A stretch of 63,589 nucleotides of DNA from Arthrobacter sp. Leaf234 (GCF_001422665.1 NZ_LMLU01000011.1:1-63589); one strand, 5' to 3'; positions 51,257-63,337 are shown, numbered from the stretch's first letter. The notes: generated by a model from the letters alone, not told the origin. Numbers and translations are program-made.

Positions 51257-53443
51257 GTGCCACAGACGCAAGAGCAGGAACTGACCTGGACCGAGCTGGA
51301 CCAGAAGGCGGTCGACACCGTCCGCATTCTCGCGGCGGACGCCGTGGAGAAGGTGGGCAACGGACACCCGGGGACGGCGATGAGCCTCGCACCGGCGGCC
51401 TACCTCCTCTTCCAGAAGCTCATGCGGCACGACCCCTCGGACCCCGAGTGGACCGGACGCGACCGCTTCGTCCTCTCCCCCGGCCACACCTCACTGACCC
51501 TCTACATCCAGCTGTTCCTCTCCGGGTACGGACTGGAGCTCGACGACCTCAAGGCGCTGCGCACCTGGGGTTCACTCACGCCCGGGCACCCCGAGTACCG
51601 CCACACCAAGGGCGTGGAGATCACCACCGGCCCGCTGGGTCAGGGCCTTGCGACGTCCGTCGGGTTCGCCTACGGCCAGCGCCGCCAGCGCGGCATGTTC
51701 GACGCCGACGCCCCTGCCGGCGCCAGCCCGTTCGACCACACCATCTGGGTCATCGCCTCGGACGGTGACCTCCAGGAGGGTGTCACGGCGGAAGCGTCCT
51801 CGCTCGCCGGTCACCAGGAGCTCGGCAACCTCGTGGTCATCTACGACCAGAACCACATCTCCATCGAGGACGACACCGACATCGCGTTCTCCGAGGACGT
51901 CCTCAAGCGGTACGAGGCCTACGGCTGGCACGTCCAGCGCGTCGACTGGACGAAGACCGGTGAGTACGTCGAGGACGTCGCCGAGCTGTACTCCGCGCTG
52001 GTCGAGGCCAAGAACGAGACCTCCAAGCCCTCGATCGTCGCCCTCCGCACGATCATCGGGTACCCCGCGCCGAACAAGCAGAACACGGGCAAGATCCACG
52101 GGTCCGCCCTCGGCAAGGACGAGGTCGCGGCGGTGAAGGAAGCCCTCGGCTTCGACCCGGAGAAGCACTTCGACGTCGACCCGGAGGTCCTCGAGCACGC
52201 CCGTGGCGTCGTGCAGCGCGGCGCGGAGGCCCACGCCGAGTGGCAGCAGGGCTTCGACGCGTGGGCAGCCGCCAACGCCGACCAGGCGGCCCTGCTGGAG
52301 CGCATCCAGGCCCGCACGCTCCCCGAGGGCTGGGAGGCGAGCCTGCCCAGCTTCGAGGCGGGCAAGGACGTCTCGACCCGCGCAGCCTCGGGCAAGGTCC
52401 TCACCGCGATCGGTCCCGTGCTCCCCGAACTCTGGGGCGGCAGTGCGGACCTCGCCGAGTCGAACAACACGACCATCGAGGGGTCGCCGTCGTTCATCCC
52501 CGAGAGCCGCCAGACGAACGCCTGGTCGGGGAACCCGTACGGCCGGGTCCTCCACTTCGGGATCCGCGAGCACGCGGCGGCCGCGATCGTCAACGGCATC
52601 GTGATGCACAGCAGCACGCGCGCCTTCTCCGGCACCTTCCTCATCTTCAGCGACTACCAGCGGCCCGCCGTCCGCCTCGGAGCGCTCATGGGCGTCCCCG
52701 CGATCTACGTGTGGACCCACGATTCCATCGGCCTCGGGGAGGACGGCCCCACCCACCAGCCCGTGGAGCAGCTCTCCTCGCTGCGCACCATCCCCGGTCT
52801 CGACGTCGTCCGCCCCGGTGACGCGAACGAGGTCGCCATCGCCTGGCGCACCATCCTCGAGAACACCGAGAACCCCGCCGGGATCGTGCTCACGCGCCAG
52901 AACATCCCCACCTACGAGCGGGGCGACGGCGTCGCATCGGGCGACACGTTCGGCTCGGCGGAGGGTGTGGCCAAGGGCGGGTACGTCCTCGCGGAAGCAA
53001 AGGGCGGCGCCCCCGACGTCATCCTGATCGGTACGGGCTCCGAGGTGCAGCTGGCCGTCGAGGCGCGCGAGCAGCTCGAGTCGCAGGGCATCTCTGCACG
53101 CGTCGTCTCCATGCCGTGCCTCGAGTGGTTCAACGCCCAGGATGCCGCCTACCGCGACAGCGTCCTGCCGCGCACCGTCCGTGCCCGTGTCTCCGTCGAA
53201 GCCGGGGTGTCCCAGAGCTGGCACGGCATCGTCGGCGACGCCGGGCGCAGCGTCTCCCTGGAGCACTTCGGCGCGTCCGCCGACTACAAGACGCTGTACC
53301 GGGAGTTCGGCATCACCAGCGACGCCGTCGTGGCCGCCGCGAAGGACTCCCTCGAGGCCGTCGCCGCCGACCCCCTCGCACCGAACGGCACCGCCGCCAT
53401 GGCCTCGGGCCACCAGTCCACCGAGACCGGCGACCAGCAGTAG
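51257..53443 (+). CDS. tkt: Transketolase
   Basis: The 728-residue thiamine-diphosphate enzyme moves two-carbon units between pentose-phosphate and glycolytic sugars. Signatures are [33 protein letters not shown], the cofactor motif [13 protein letters not shown] with [11 protein letters not shown], and [14 protein letters not shown] with the catalytic Glu; [20 protein letters not shown] follows. It starts at GTG 51257 and heads the operon tkt-tal-pgi-zwf-opcA-pgl. The C-terminal tail ([12 protein letters not shown]) is not conserved. Confidence 0.97.
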   Translation: MPQTQEQELTWTELDQKAVDTVRILAADAVEKVGNGHPGTAMSLAPAAYLLFQKLMRHDPSDPEWTGRDRFVLSPGHTSLTLYIQLFLSGYGLELDDLKALRTWGSLTPGHPEYRHTKGVEITTGPLGQGLATSVGFAYGQRRQRGMFDADAPAGASPFDHTIWVIASDGDLQEGVTAEASSLAGHQELGNLVVIYDQNHISIEDDTDIAFSEDVLKRYEAYGWHVQRVDWTKTGEYVEDVAELYSALVEAKNETSKPSIVALRTIIGYPAPNKQNTGKIHGSALGKDEVAAVKEALGFDPEKHFDVDPEVLEHARGVVQRGAEAHAEWQQGFDAWAAANADQAALLERIQARTLPEGWEASLPSFEAGKDVSTRAASGKVLTAIGPVLPELWGGSADLAESNNTTIEGSPSFIPESRQTNAWSGNPYGRVLHFGIREHAAAAIVNGIVMHSSTRAFSGTFLIFSDYQRPAVRLGALMGVPAIYVWTHDSIGLGEDGPTHQPVEQLSSLRTIPGLDVVRPGDANEVAIAWRTILENTENPAGIVLTRQNIPTYERGDGVASGDTFGSAEGVAKGGYVLAEAKGGAPDVILIGTGSEVQLAVEAREQLESQGISARVVSMPCLEWFNAQDAAYRDSVLPRTVRARVSVEAGVSQSWHGIVGDAGRSVSLEHFGASADYKTLYREFGITSDAVVAAAKDSLEAVAADPLAPNGTAAMASGHQSTETGDQQ

Positions 53444-53510
53444 CCCGCACCGCACGTCCTGCACCAGCACCCACCAGCACTCATCCGCAGCAGCGGACAA
53501 GGAGCACATC

Positions 53511-54623
53511 ATGACCACAACACCCACCGCCGACCTCTCGGCCGCCGGCGTCTCCATCTGGCTCGACGACCTCTCGCGGGAACGCCTCAACTCGGGAGGC
53601 TTCAAGCGCCTCATCGAGGACCTGAACGTGGTCGGCGTGACCACGAACCCGAGCATCTTCGCCGCCGCCCTCAAGAACGGCGACTCGTACGCCACCCAGG
53701 TCGGCGCCCTCGCCGAGGCCGGAGCCGACGTCGACCGGGCCGTCTTCGACATCACGACCCACGACGTCGCCCAGGCCTGCGACCTCTTCGCCGCGGAGGC
53801 CAAGCGCACCGACGGCGCCGACGGTCGCGTCTCCATCGAGGTGGACCCCCGCCTGTCCCGCGACACGGCGGGAACCATCGCCGAGGCCAAGCGCCTGCAC
53901 GCCAAGGTGCAGCGCACCAACGTGCTCATCAAGATCCCCGCGACGGTCGAGGGCCTGGAGGCCATCTCCGAGACGCTCGCCGCCGGCATCAGCGTCAACG
54001 TCACCCTGATCTTCTCCCTCGAGCGCTACCGGGCGGTGATCAACGCCTTCATGATCGGTCTCGAGCAGGCGAAGGAGAACGGGCACGACCTCGCCACGAT
54101 CCACTCGGTCGCCTCCTTCTTCGTCTCGCGCGTCGACGCGGAGATCGACGCGCGGCTCGACGCCGTCGGCAGCGACGAGGCCACGGCGCTCAAGGGCAAG
54201 GCGGGTCTCGCCAATGCACGCCTCGCCTACCAGGTCTTCCAGGAGCAGTTCTCGTCCGAGCGCTGGCAGGTCCTCGAAGCGGCCGGGGCGAATGCCCAGC
54301 GCCCGCTCTGGGCCTCGACCGGCGTCAAGGATCCGAACCTCCCCGACACGCTCTACGTCGCGGGACTCGTCGCTGCGAACGTCGTGAACACCATGCCCGA
54401 GAAGACGCTCGACGCGATGGCCGACCACGGCGTGGTCGAGGGCGACACCATCACCGGCTCCTACGCGGAGGCCGCCGACGTGCTCGACGCGCTCGACGCC
54501 CTCGGCGTGTCCTACCAGGAGGTCGTCGAGAAGCTGGAGACAGAAGGCCTCGACAAGTTCGTGACCAGCTGGTCGGAGCTCCTCGAGACCGTCCAGACCG
54601 CGCTCGACGCAGCGAAGGGCTGA
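53511..54623 (+). CDS. tal: Transaldolase
   Basis: The 370-residue TIM-barrel enzyme exchanges dihydroxyacetone units in the non-oxidative pentose-phosphate pathway. [15 protein letters not shown] is the first conserved strand, [15 protein letters not shown] carries the Schiff-base Lys, and [15 protein letters not shown] and [17 protein letters not shown] follow. AAGGAG lies six bases before ATG 53511. The length is that of the long actinobacterial/cyanobacterial type. It is 67 bases after tkt. Confidence 0.96.
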   Translation: MTTTPTADLSAAGVSIWLDDLSRERLNSGGFKRLIEDLNVVGVTTNPSIFAAALKNGDSYATQVGALAEAGADVDRAVFDITTHDVAQACDLFAAEAKRTDGADGRVSIEVDPRLSRDTAGTIAEAKRLHAKVQRTNVLIKIPATVEGLEAISETLAAGISVNVTLIFSLERYRAVINAFMIGLEQAKENGHDLATIHSVASFFVSRVDAEIDARLDAVGSDEATALKGKAGLANARLAYQVFQEQFSSERWQVLEAAGANAQRPLWASTGVKDPNLPDTLYVAGLVAANVVNTMPEKTLDAMADHGVVEGDTITGSYAEAADVLDALDALGVSYQEVVEKLETEGLDKFVTSWSELLETVQTALDAAKG

Positions 54624-54628
54624 CCCCC

Positions 54629-56275
54629 ATGGGCTCCTTCGCTCTGACCGCCTCCGGCGATGCGCTCGCCGCCGTCGACGCCGCGGTACCCACGCTCGTC
54701 GCCGATCGTTTCGCCTCCCGGCTGATGGCCAAGGACGCCACCCTGTGGGGCGCCGACGCCGAGCCAGAGGCGTCGATCCGCCTCGGCTGGATCGATCTGT
54801 TCGACGGTTCCCGCGCGCTCCTGCCCGAGATCGCCGGGCTGCGCGCGGACCTCGACGGCGAGGGCGTGGACCGGATCGTCCTGTGCGGCATGGGCGGCTC
54901 GTCACTCGCGCCCGAGGTCATCACCAAGGAGGCCGGAGTCGAGCTCGTCGTCCTCGACGCCACCGATCCGGAGCAGGTCCGGGCCGCCCTCGAGGAGGGG
55001 CTGCAGCGCACCGCCATCGTCGTGTCGTCCAAGTCGGGATCCACGGTGGAAACCGACTCCCAGCGCCGCGTGTTCGAGCAGGCCTTCACGGACGCGGGTA
55101 TCGACGCCGCATCGCGCATCATCGTCGTCACCGACCCGGGCTCGCCCCTGGAGGAGGCCTCGAGGGCTGCCGGATACCGCAGGGTCTTCACGGCCAACCC
55201 CGAGGTGGGCGGCCGGTACTCCGCGCTGACCGCGTTCGGCCTCGTGCCCTCGGGGCTCGCAGGTGCGGATATCGAGACGCTGCTCAACGATGCCGAGGAC
55301 AGCGCCGAGTTCCTCGGTGACGACGACGCCGGCAACGTCGGGCTCCAGCTGGGTGCCGTCCTCGGGGGTACCGCTCCCCTGCGTGACAAGATCGTGTTCG
55401 CCGATGCAGGTTCCGGGCTCCCCGGCTTCGCCGACTGGGCGGAGCAGCTCATCGCGGAATCCACCGGCAAGCTCGGCACGGGACTCCTGCCCGTCGTCGC
55501 GTCGATGGACGCTCCGGAACTGGCCGATGTCGCCGACGACGTGCTCCCGGTGGTCCTCGCCCCGTTCGACGAGGCGCCGAGTGACGAGTCGACGACCGGG
55601 ACGCGGGTGACCGTCAGCGGGAACCTGGGCAGCCAGATGTTCGTCTGGGAGTACGCGGTCGCCGTGGCGGGCCGGCTGCTCGGCATCAACCCCTTCGACC
55701 AGCCGGACGTCGAGGCCGCGAAGAAGGCCGCCCGCGGCCTGCTCGACGCCCAGCCCGAGCCCACGCCGGCCGCCTTCACCGACGGCGCCGTCGACGTGCG
55801 CGGCGACGCCGGACTGCTGGGGTCGTCCAGCACCCTCGCGGAGGCGCTCGAGGCACTCCTCGCGGCCATCCCCGCGAACGGTTACCTCTCGGTCCAGGCG
55901 TACCTCGACCGGCACCAGCAGTCGGAGCTCGAGGACGTCCGTGGCCCCCTCGCCGCTGCGACCGGACGCCCGGTCACCTTCGGGTGGGGTCCGCGCTTCC
56001 TGCACTCCACCGGTCAGTACCACAAGGGCGGCTCCGCCATCGGCGCCTACCTGCAGCTCACCGGTGCCGGCAGCACCGATCTCGCGATCCCGGACCGTCC
56101 GTTCACCTTCGGCGAGCTGATCGCGGCCCAGGCCGCGGGTGACGCCCAGGTCCTCGCGGACCACGGCCGTCCGGTCCTCCGGCTGCACCTCACCGACCGC
56201 ACCGCGGGCGTCGCGCAGCTGCGGGACGTCGTCGCCTCCCTCGCCGCCCCCGGCGACGTCCGCGGGAACGGCTGA
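54629..56275 (+). CDS. pgi: Glucose-6-phosphate isomerase
   Basis: The 548-residue protein interconverts glucose-6-phosphate and fructose-6-phosphate and links the pentose cycle to glycolysis. It has two SIS domains: LCGMGGSSLAPEVI and VVSSKSGSTVETDSQRRVFE are the phosphate-binding loops, VFTANPEVGGRYSALTAFGL follows, and WEYAVAVAGRLLGINPFDQP with FLHSTGQYHKGG stands at the end. It is the divergent actinobacterial Pgi form found inside tkt-tal operons. Five bases separate it from tal. Confidence 0.93.
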   Translation: MGSFALTASGDALAAVDAAVPTLVADRFASRLMAKDATLWGADAEPEASIRLGWIDLFDGSRALLPEIAGLRADLDGEGVDRIVLCGMGGSSLAPEVITKEAGVELVVLDATDPEQVRAALEEGLQRTAIVVSSKSGSTVETDSQRRVFEQAFTDAGIDAASRIIVVTDPGSPLEEASRAAGYRRVFTANPEVGGRYSALTAFGLVPSGLAGADIETLLNDAEDSAEFLGDDDAGNVGLQLGAVLGGTAPLRDKIVFADAGSGLPGFADWAEQLIAESTGKLGTGLLPVVASMDAPELADVADDVLPVVLAPFDEAPSDESTTGTRVTVSGNLGSQMFVWEYAVAVAGRLLGINPFDQPDVEAAKKAARGLLDAQPEPTPAAFTDGAVDVRGDAGLLGSSSTLAEALEALLAAIPANGYLSVQAYLDRHQQSELEDVRGPLAAATGRPVTFGWGPRFLHSTGQYHKGGSAIGAYLQLTGAGSTDLAIPDRPFTFGELIAAQAAGDAQVLADHGRPVLRLHLTDRTAGVAQLRDVVASLAAPGDVRGNG

Positions 56276-56277
56276 GG

Positions 56278-57822
56278 ATGGCTGACAGCGCACCGACCCG
56301 TGGCGGGAATCCGCTCCGCGACCCCCGTGACCGCCGGCTCAGCAGGATCGCGGGACCCTCGTCCCTGGTCCTGTTCGGCGTCACGGGCGACCTGGCCCGC
56401 AAGAAGCTCATGCCGGCGATCTACGACCTGGCGAACAGGGGCCTCCTGCCCCCGAGCTTCGGGCTCGTCGGCTTCGGCCGCAGGGACTGGAGCAACGAGG
56501 ACTTCGTCCAGCAGGTCCGGGACTCCGTGACGCAGCATGCCCGGACGCCGTTCAACGAGACGGTCTGGGAGCAGCTCTCGGCGGGCATCCGCTTCGTCAG
56601 GGGGGAGTTCGACGACGACGACGCCTTCCGCGACCTGAAGGAGTGCATCGAGGAACTGGATGCGAGCCGGGGAACGCGGGGCAACCACGCGTTCTACCTC
56701 TCCATCCCGCCCAACGCCTTCGAGACGGTCTGCCAGAAGCTCTCCGAGCACGGCCTGGCCCAGCCCGACGACGGCGAGTGGCGCAGGGTGGTCATCGAGA
56801 AGCCCTTCGGCCACGACCTCGAGTCGGCGCGCGAGCTGAACAGCATCGTCGAGGAGGTCTTCCCTCCGGATGCCGTGTTCCGCATCGACCACTACCTCGG
56901 CAAGGAGACGGTCCAGAACATCCTGGCGCTGCGCTTCGCGAATCAGCTCTTCGAGCCGCTGTGGAACGCCAACTACGTGGACCACGTGCAGATCACCATG
57001 GCCGAGGACATCGGCATCGGCAGCCGCGCCGGGTACTACGACGGCGTCGGAGCGGCACGTGACGTCATCCAGAACCACCTCCTGCAGCTGCTCGCCCTCA
57101 CGGCCATGGAGGAGCCCATCTCCTTCGACGCCCACCACCTGCGGTCCGAGAAGGAGAAGGTCCTCGCGGCCGTCTCCCTGCCGGAGGACCTGTCCGGGCG
57201 CTCCGCCCGCGGACAGTACGAGGCAGGCTGGCAGGGCGGTGAGCGGGTCAACGGGTTCCTCGAGGAGGACGGCATCCCCGCTGACTCCACGACGGAGAGC
57301 TTCGCGGCCCTCCGCCTCGACATCAACACCCGGCGGTGGTCCGGGGTGCCCTTCTACCTGCGCGCGGGGAAGCGCCTCGGACGCAGGGTGACGGAGATCG
57401 CCGTCGTGTTCAAACGGGCACCGAACCTGCTGTTCCGGGACCACAACGAGGAGGACTTCGGTCAGAACGCCGTCGTCATCCGCGTCCAGCCGGACGAGGG
57501 CGTCACCATCCGCTTCGGGTCCAAGGTCCCCGGGACCCAGACCGAGGTGCGCGACGTGACGATGGACTTCGGGTACGGCCACTCCTTCACGGAGTCCAGT
57601 CCCGAGGCGTACGAGCGCCTCATCCTCGACGTGCTGCTCGGCGAACCACCGCTGTTCCCCCGCCAGGAGGAGGTCGAGCTGTCGTGGAAGATCCTCGACC
57701 CGTTCGAGAAGTACTGGGCCACCCTCGACGGCCAGCCCGAGCCCTACGTGCCCGGTAGCTGGGGCCCCGCATCCGCCGACGAGCTGCTCGCAGCCGATGG
57801 ACGTACCTGGAGAAGGCCATGA
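56278..57822 (+). CDS. zwf: Glucose-6-phosphate 1-dehydrogenase
   Basis: The 514-residue NADP-dependent enzyme makes 6-phosphogluconolactone, the entry of the oxidative pentose-phosphate pathway. The cofactor loop is LFGVTGDLARKKLMPAIYDL, the substrate motif RIDHYLGKETVQNILALRF contains the catalytic His-Asp pair, and IEKPFGHDLESA precedes it. ATG 56278 follows the pgi stop by two bases, and the 3' end overlaps opcA by four bases. It requires OpcA for full activity in related actinobacteria. Confidence 0.97.
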   Translation: MADSAPTRGGNPLRDPRDRRLSRIAGPSSLVLFGVTGDLARKKLMPAIYDLANRGLLPPSFGLVGFGRRDWSNEDFVQQVRDSVTQHARTPFNETVWEQLSAGIRFVRGEFDDDDAFRDLKECIEELDASRGTRGNHAFYLSIPPNAFETVCQKLSEHGLAQPDDGEWRRVVIEKPFGHDLESARELNSIVEEVFPPDAVFRIDHYLGKETVQNILALRFANQLFEPLWNANYVDHVQITMAEDIGIGSRAGYYDGVGAARDVIQNHLLQLLALTAMEEPISFDAHHLRSEKEKVLAAVSLPEDLSGRSARGQYEAGWQGGERVNGFLEEDGIPADSTTESFAALRLDINTRRWSGVPFYLRAGKRLGRRVTEIAVVFKRAPNLLFRDHNEEDFGQNAVVIRVQPDEGVTIRFGSKVPGTQTEVRDVTMDFGYGHSFTESSPEAYERLILDVLLGEPPLFPRQEEVELSWKILDPFEKYWATLDGQPEPYVPGSWGPASADELLAADGRTWRRP

Positions 57823-58763
57823 TCGTGGAACTGCCGGACACCACCACCTCGAAGGTGTCCAAGGAACTGATGGCCATGCGTGAGCGCGGTGGCGTCGTCG
57901 CGCTCGGGCGGGTCCTCACACTCGTCGTCATCACGCGTTCCGGGTACGAGGAGGAGGCGATCGACGCGGCGAACGACGCGAGCCGCGAGCATCCGTGCCG
58001 CATTATCGTCCTCGCCGAGGGATCGCCGGACGAGCCGACCCGGCTCGACGGCCAGATCAGGGTGGGAGGTGACGCCGGCGCCTCCGAGGTGATCGTCCTG
58101 CGCGGGTACGGCGACCTCGCGGACGAGAACGAATCGCTCGTCTCCGCCCTGCTGCTCCCGGATGCGCCGATCGTCGCCTGGTGGCCCCATGGCGCGCCGG
58201 AAGCCGCCGCGCAGACGTCGATCGGCAGCATCGCGCACCGTCGCATCACCGACTCCGCCAATGAGGAGGACCCCACAGCGGCCCTGTTCACCATCAGCAG
58301 CACGTACACGGCCGGGGACACCGATCTCGCCTGGACGAGGCTGACGAACTGGCGCATCCAGCTCGCGGCGGTCATGGACCAGGTGAAGGGTGACCAGCCC
58401 GTCACCGCCGTCACGGTCGAGGGCGCCTCGGACTCCCCCAGCACCGTCCTGCTCGCGGCGTGGTTGACCATGACGCTGGACGCCCCCGTCACCATCGCGG
58501 CGGGACCCGCCGGCACGGGCCTGAAGCGGGTCCGGCTGAAGCGCAGCGGCGGGGACATCGAACTGCACCGTCCCGGTCACGACGTCGCCGAGCTGTACCA
58601 GCCCGACCAGCCGGTGCAGCGCATCTCGCTACCCCGCCGCGGGCTGCGTGACTGCCTCGCGGAGGAGCTGCGGCGCCTTGACCCGGACGAGGTCTTCGGC
58701 GAGGTCATCACCGAGGGATTGTCCCGCACCAACCTGAGGAGTGTACGAACGAGTGAGCGCTGA
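57819..58763 (+). CDS. opcA: OpcA, assembly protein of glucose-6-phosphate dehydrogenase
   Basis: The 314-residue protein has no catalytic motif. In cyanobacteria and corynebacteria OpcA allosterically activates Zwf. Conserved parts are VLTLVVITRSGYEEEAIDAA, HPCRIIVLAEG and LLLPDAPIVAWWPHGAPE. The ATG overlaps the zwf stop (ATGA), supporting a complex with Zwf. The last bases overlap the start of pgl. Confidence 0.95.
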   Translation: MIVELPDTTTSKVSKELMAMRERGGVVALGRVLTLVVITRSGYEEEAIDAANDASREHPCRIIVLAEGSPDEPTRLDGQIRVGGDAGASEVIVLRGYGDLADENESLVSALLLPDAPIVAWWPHGAPEAAAQTSIGSIAHRRITDSANEEDPTAALFTISSTYTAGDTDLAWTRLTNWRIQLAAVMDQVKGDQPVTAVTVEGASDSPSTVLLAAWLTMTLDAPVTIAAGPAGTGLKRVRLKRSGGDIELHRPGHDVAELYQPDQPVQRISLPRRGLRDCLAEELRRLDPDEVFGEVITEGLSRTNLRSVRTSER

Positions 58764-59568
58764 ACCGAAAGTCAGCATCCATCCGTCCCAGACCTCGCTC
58801 GCGGCAGCCGTCGCGGCCCGGCTCATCACGAGACTCGTCGACGTGCAGAGCGACCGGGGCACCGCCACCGTGGTGCTCACCGGCGGCTCGATCGGTACCG
58901 CGGCACTGAGGGCGGTCGCCGAGTCCCCGGCGCACACCGCCGTGGACTGGTCCAACGTGCACGTCTGGTGGGGTGACGAGCGCTTCCTCGCGGCCGACGA
59001 TCCCGAGCGGAACGCCGTCCAGGCCCGTGCGGCCCTCCTGGACAAGGTCGGCGTCGATCCGGCGAAGGTCCACGAATTCGGTGCGAGCGATGCGTTCGAC
59101 GACGAGGATGCCGCAGCAGCGGACTATGCGGTCCAGCTCGCCGCTGCCGCTAAGGCCGAGCTCGACGCCGATCCTGATGCCGTGCAGACGGATCCCCGAC
59201 TCCCCCGATTCGACGTCCTCCTGCTGGGAGTGGGGCCGGACGCCCACATCGCCTCGCTCTTCCCCGAGATGGCGGGCATCCGCACGAAGGGTTCGACGAC
59301 GGTGGGCGTGGCCGATGCGCCGAAGCCACCGCCGAAACGCGGCTCCCTGACGCTGGAGACGATCAACACCGCCCAGGAGGTCTGGCTGTCGGTGAGCGGC
59401 AGCGACAAGGCCGGCGCCGTGGGCCTCGCCCTCGCGGGCGCCGGCCACGTCCAGGTGCCGGCCGCCGGCGCACGCGGGCTCCGGAAGACCCTGTGGCTCA
59501 TCGATCAGGACGCGGCCCAGAAGCTCCCCGGCCGGCTGATCGACCACGACGAGGAGCAGGCCGGCTGA
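58753..59568 (+). CDS. pgl: 6-phosphogluconolactonase
   Basis: The 271-residue enzyme hydrolyses 6-phosphogluconolactone to 6-phosphogluconate. VVLTGGSIGTAALRAVA is the phosphate loop, VHVWWGDERFLAADDPERN the central motif and LLGVGPDAHIASLFPEM carries the catalytic His. GTG 58753 (GAGGAG 11 bases upstream) fits family starts; GTG 58741 would lie on the ribosome-binding site. Overlap with opcA makes it the last gene of the operon, and a long hairpin follows. Confidence 0.94.
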   Translation: MSAEPKVSIHPSQTSLAAAVAARLITRLVDVQSDRGTATVVLTGGSIGTAALRAVAESPAHTAVDWSNVHVWWGDERFLAADDPERNAVQARAALLDKVGVDPAKVHEFGASDAFDDEDAAAADYAVQLAAAAKAELDADPDAVQTDPRLPRFDVLLLGVGPDAHIASLFPEMAGIRTKGSTTVGVADAPKPPPKRGSLTLETINTAQEVWLSVSGSDKAGAVGLALAGAGHVQVPAAGARGLRKTLWLIDQDAAQKLPGRLIDHDEEQAG

Positions 59569-59580
59569 CGGCCGCCACCT

Positions 59581-59637
59581 CGGGAACGACAAGAGAGCCC
59601 CCGCTTCGTCGAAGCGGGGGCTCTCCTGTCGTTCCCG
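59581..59637. terminator. 27-bp bidirectional terminator stem
   Basis: The arms 59581-59607 and 59611-59637 are complementary at 26 of 27 positions around a GTC loop, with a GC-rich core AGAGCCCCCGCTTC. It lies between the convergent pgl and secG genes and can serve both operons. Confidence 0.9.
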
Positions 59638-59643
59638 GAAGGG

Positions 59644-59895
59644 TCAGGATTCGCCGGCGAACCGCTGGATCAGGCCGAGTGCCACGATCACGACTCCCCA
59701 GGCGAGGCCGAGTGCCACCGTGAAGCGATTGAGGTTGCGCTCGGCTACACCGGAGGATCCCATGCTCGAGGTCATCCCGCCGCCGAACATGTCCGACATT
59801 CCGCCACCACGGCCCTTGTGCAGCAGGATCAGCAGGGTCAGCAGGAGGCTGGTGATCCCGAGCAGGACGAGCAGGATGATACGAAGGATGTCCAC
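59644..59895 (-). CDS. secG: Preprotein translocase subunit SecG
   Basis: The 83-residue protein has two membrane helices (ILRIILLVLLGITSLLLTLL and FTVALGLAWGVVIVALGLI) joined by the family loop HKGRGGGMSDMFGGGMTSS. SecG assists SecYE in protein export. It is 52 bases after tpiA and ends the gap-pgk-tpiA-secG operon, the usual actinobacterial order. Confidence 0.95.
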   Translation of the reverse strand: MDILRIILLVLLGITSLLLTLLILLHKGRGGGMSDMFGGGMTSSMGSSGVAERNLNRFTVALGLAWGVVIVALGLIQRFAGES

Positions 59896-59947
59896 GGGGC
59901 CCTTTCAAGGCTCGGAAAGCCGCTCGTCGGAGCGGCAGGCACAGGAA

Positions 59948-60763
59948 CTAGTCTGTCACCAGATGCTGTTCGAACCTGACAATACTAGCAAATTCGGAGA
60001 CGTCGAGGCTCGCACCGCCGACGAGCACGCCGTCGACGTCGCGCTCCTTCAGGATGCTCGCGGCGTTCGCGGCCTTGACCGATCCGCCGTAGAGCAGGCG
60101 TGTCTTCGCCGCTGTGTCGGCGTCGAAGAGGGTTGCAAGCTCGGCGCGGATGGCGGCACACATCTCCTGCGCGTCCTCGGGCCCGGCGACCTCGCCCGTC
60201 CCGATGGCCCAGACGGGCTCATAGGCGACGACGAGCTTTCCTGCCTGATCCGCATCGAGACCGGCGACGCCCTGGCGCAGCTGCTCGAGGGTGTGGGCGA
60301 CGTGCGTGCCGGCCTGACGGATCTCGAGTCCCTCACCCACGCACAGGACGGGCACGAGGCCGTGGCGGTAGGCCGCCTGCACCTTGCGGTTCAGGACCTC
60401 GTCCGACTCGTGGTGGATGGTACGGCGCTCGGAGTGGCCCACGAGCACGTAGGTGCAGTCGAGCTTGGCGAGGAACTGGCCGGAGATGTCGCCGGTGTAG
60501 GCACCGGAGTCCTCGGGTGAGAGATCCTGTCCGCCGAAGACCACCTCGAGGTTGTCGCCCTTCACGAGGGTCTGCACGCCCCGGAGGTCGGTGAACGGAG
60601 GGAAGACCGAGACCTCGACGCGTGAGAAGTCGTGGCCGGCGTCGTCGAGGGTCCAGGCGAGCTTCTGCAGGAACGTGATCCCCTGCATGTGATCCAGGTT
60701 CATCTTCCAGTTGCCCGCGATGAGCGGCCGGCGATCGAACGCGCCGTTGGTCGAGGTGGTCAT
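59948..60763 (-). CDS. tpiA: Triosephosphate isomerase
   Basis: The 271-residue TIM barrel interconverts dihydroxyacetone phosphate and glyceraldehyde-3-phosphate. Catalytic residues are Lys 20 (AGNWKMN), His 110 (VGHSERR) and Glu 182 ([11 protein letters not shown]), and [13 protein letters not shown] is the phosphate loop. ATG 60763 has GGAGAAG upstream; a start four codons earlier (MEKTM) is possible. It lies 120 bases after pgk. Confidence 0.97.
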   Translation of the reverse strand: MTTSTNGAFDRRPLIAGNWKMNLDHMQGITFLQKLAWTLDDAGHDFSRVEVSVFPPFTDLRGVQTLVKGDNLEVVFGGQDLSPEDSGAYTGDISGQFLAKLDCTYVLVGHSERRTIHHESDEVLNRKVQAAYRHGLVPVLCVGEGLEIRQAGTHVAHTLEQLRQGVAGLDADQAGKLVVAYEPVWAIGTGEVAGPEDAQEMCAAIRAELATLFDADTAAKTRLLYGGSVKAANAASILKERDVDGVLVGGASLDVSEFASIVRFEQHLVTD

Positions 60764-60883
60764 CGTCTTCTCCATCATGGTCGTGTCATGGCGGCGGGAT
60801 CCGGTGCCCTGGGGCTCCGGATCCCGCCGGTGTGGATCGTGCATCGGGACCGCCGGACGGATCCGGACCGGCCCCGTCGGGCC

Positions 60884-62134
60884 CTACCCGCGCTCGAGGG
60901 CGCTGAGGCCGGGCAGTTCCTTGCCCTCGAGGTATTCGAGGCTCGCACCGCCACCGGTCGAGATGTGCCCGAACTGGTCATCGGCGAAGCCGAGCCCCCG
61001 GACGGCTGCGGCGGAGTCGCCACCGCCGACGACGGTGAGGGCACCGGCGCCCTGCGCATCGACGAGCGCCTGGGCCACGGAGCGGGTGCCTCCGGCGAAG
61101 GAATCGAACTCGAACACGCCCATCGGGCCGTTCCAGAAGACCGTCTTCGCCTCGGCGATGTTCGCCGCGAAGTCCTGCGCGGTCACCGGACCGATGTCCA
61201 GCCCGAGACCCCCCGCGCCGTACGGCCCCGATTCAATGGCGTCGGCGGCGATCACGCTGCTGCCGGCATCCGCGGCGAACGTCTCCGCCACCACGATGTC
61301 CGTCGGCAGCACGAACTGCGTGCCGTCCCGGGGGCCACGCTCGAGGTAGCCTCGCACCGTCCCGATCTGGTCCTCCTCGAGGAGGCTGGCGCCGACGCGG
61401 TGACCCTGGGCTGCGAGGAACGTGAACACCATGCCGCCGCCCACAAGGATGCGGTCGGCGGTGCCGATCAGGTTCTCGATCACGGCGAGCTTGTCCGAGA
61501 CCTTCGACCCCCCGAGCACCACGACGAACGGCCGCTGCGGGTCCTTCGTCAGCCGCTCGAGGACCACGAGCTCCGCCCTGACCAGGTCCCCCTGGTAGGC
61601 GGGCAGCAGCGCTGCGATGTCGAAGACGCTCGCATGCCGGCGGTGCACGGCACCGAAGGCGTCGTCCACGTACGCAGCGTCCTCGCCGGCGAGCTCGGCC
61701 AGCTCCCTCGCGAAGGCCGTGCGGTCGCCGTCGTCCTTGCTCGTCTCGCGGGCGTCGAAGCGCACGTTCTCCAGCACGAGCACCTCACCCTCCTTCAGCG
61801 CGGCGGCAGCGCTCCGCGCCCCCTCGCCCGTGGTGTCGGTCGCGAGGCGGACCGGGAAGTCGGCCAGCTCGCGGAGGACGTCGACAGCCGGCGCTAGGGA
61901 GTACTTCGCCTCGGGCGCCCCCTTGGGCCGGCCGAGGTGTGCCATCACGATCACGGCCGCCCCTGCCTGGACCAGCTTGCGCAGGACGGGCAGGGACGCG
62001 CGGACACGGCCGTCGTCGGTCACCGTCAGGGACGGGACCTCCCCCTCGAGGGGGACGTTGAGGTCGGAGCGGACGAGGACGCGACGTCCCCGGACGCCCT
62101 CGGCGAGCAGGTCGTCGAGCGATGCGTAGGCCAC
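60884..62134 (-). CDS. pgk: Phosphoglycerate kinase
   Basis: The 416-residue two-domain kinase makes ATP from 1,3-bisphosphoglycerate. Visible motifs are VLVRSDLNVPLEG, VIVMAHLGRPKGAPEAKYSL, VLENVRFDARET, VVLGGSKVSDKLAVIENL and FWNGPMGVFEFDSFAGGTRS, with GGGDSAAAV at the nucleotide site. The GTG start at 62134 lies 12 bases after the gap stop, so the genes are co-transcribed. Confidence 0.97.
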   Translation of the reverse strand: MAYASLDDLLAEGVRGRRVLVRSDLNVPLEGEVPSLTVTDDGRVRASLPVLRKLVQAGAAVIVMAHLGRPKGAPEAKYSLAPAVDVLRELADFPVRLATDTTGEGARSAAAALKEGEVLVLENVRFDARETSKDDGDRTAFARELAELAGEDAAYVDDAFGAVHRRHASVFDIAALLPAYQGDLVRAELVVLERLTKDPQRPFVVVLGGSKVSDKLAVIENLIGTADRILVGGGMVFTFLAAQGHRVGASLLEEDQIGTVRGYLERGPRDGTQFVLPTDIVVAETFAADAGSSVIAADAIESGPYGAGGLGLDIGPVTAQDFAANIAEAKTVFWNGPMGVFEFDSFAGGTRSVAQALVDAQGAGALTVVGGGDSAAAVRGLGFADDQFGHISTGGGASLEYLEGKELPGLSALERG

Positions 62135-62146
62135 GGGCGGATCCGC

Positions 62147-63337
<1,191 letters not shown>

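Noticed and set aside
51572..54004. Very long open frame (810 codons) antisense to tkt and tal
   Set aside because: In GC-rich DNA the antisense of a strongly coding gene is often open. The frame has no family signature and lies opposite clear transketolase and transaldolase sequences. The same applies to the long antisense frames at 15878-17920, 7974-9629, 19173-20459, 21492-23858 and 46744-48570.
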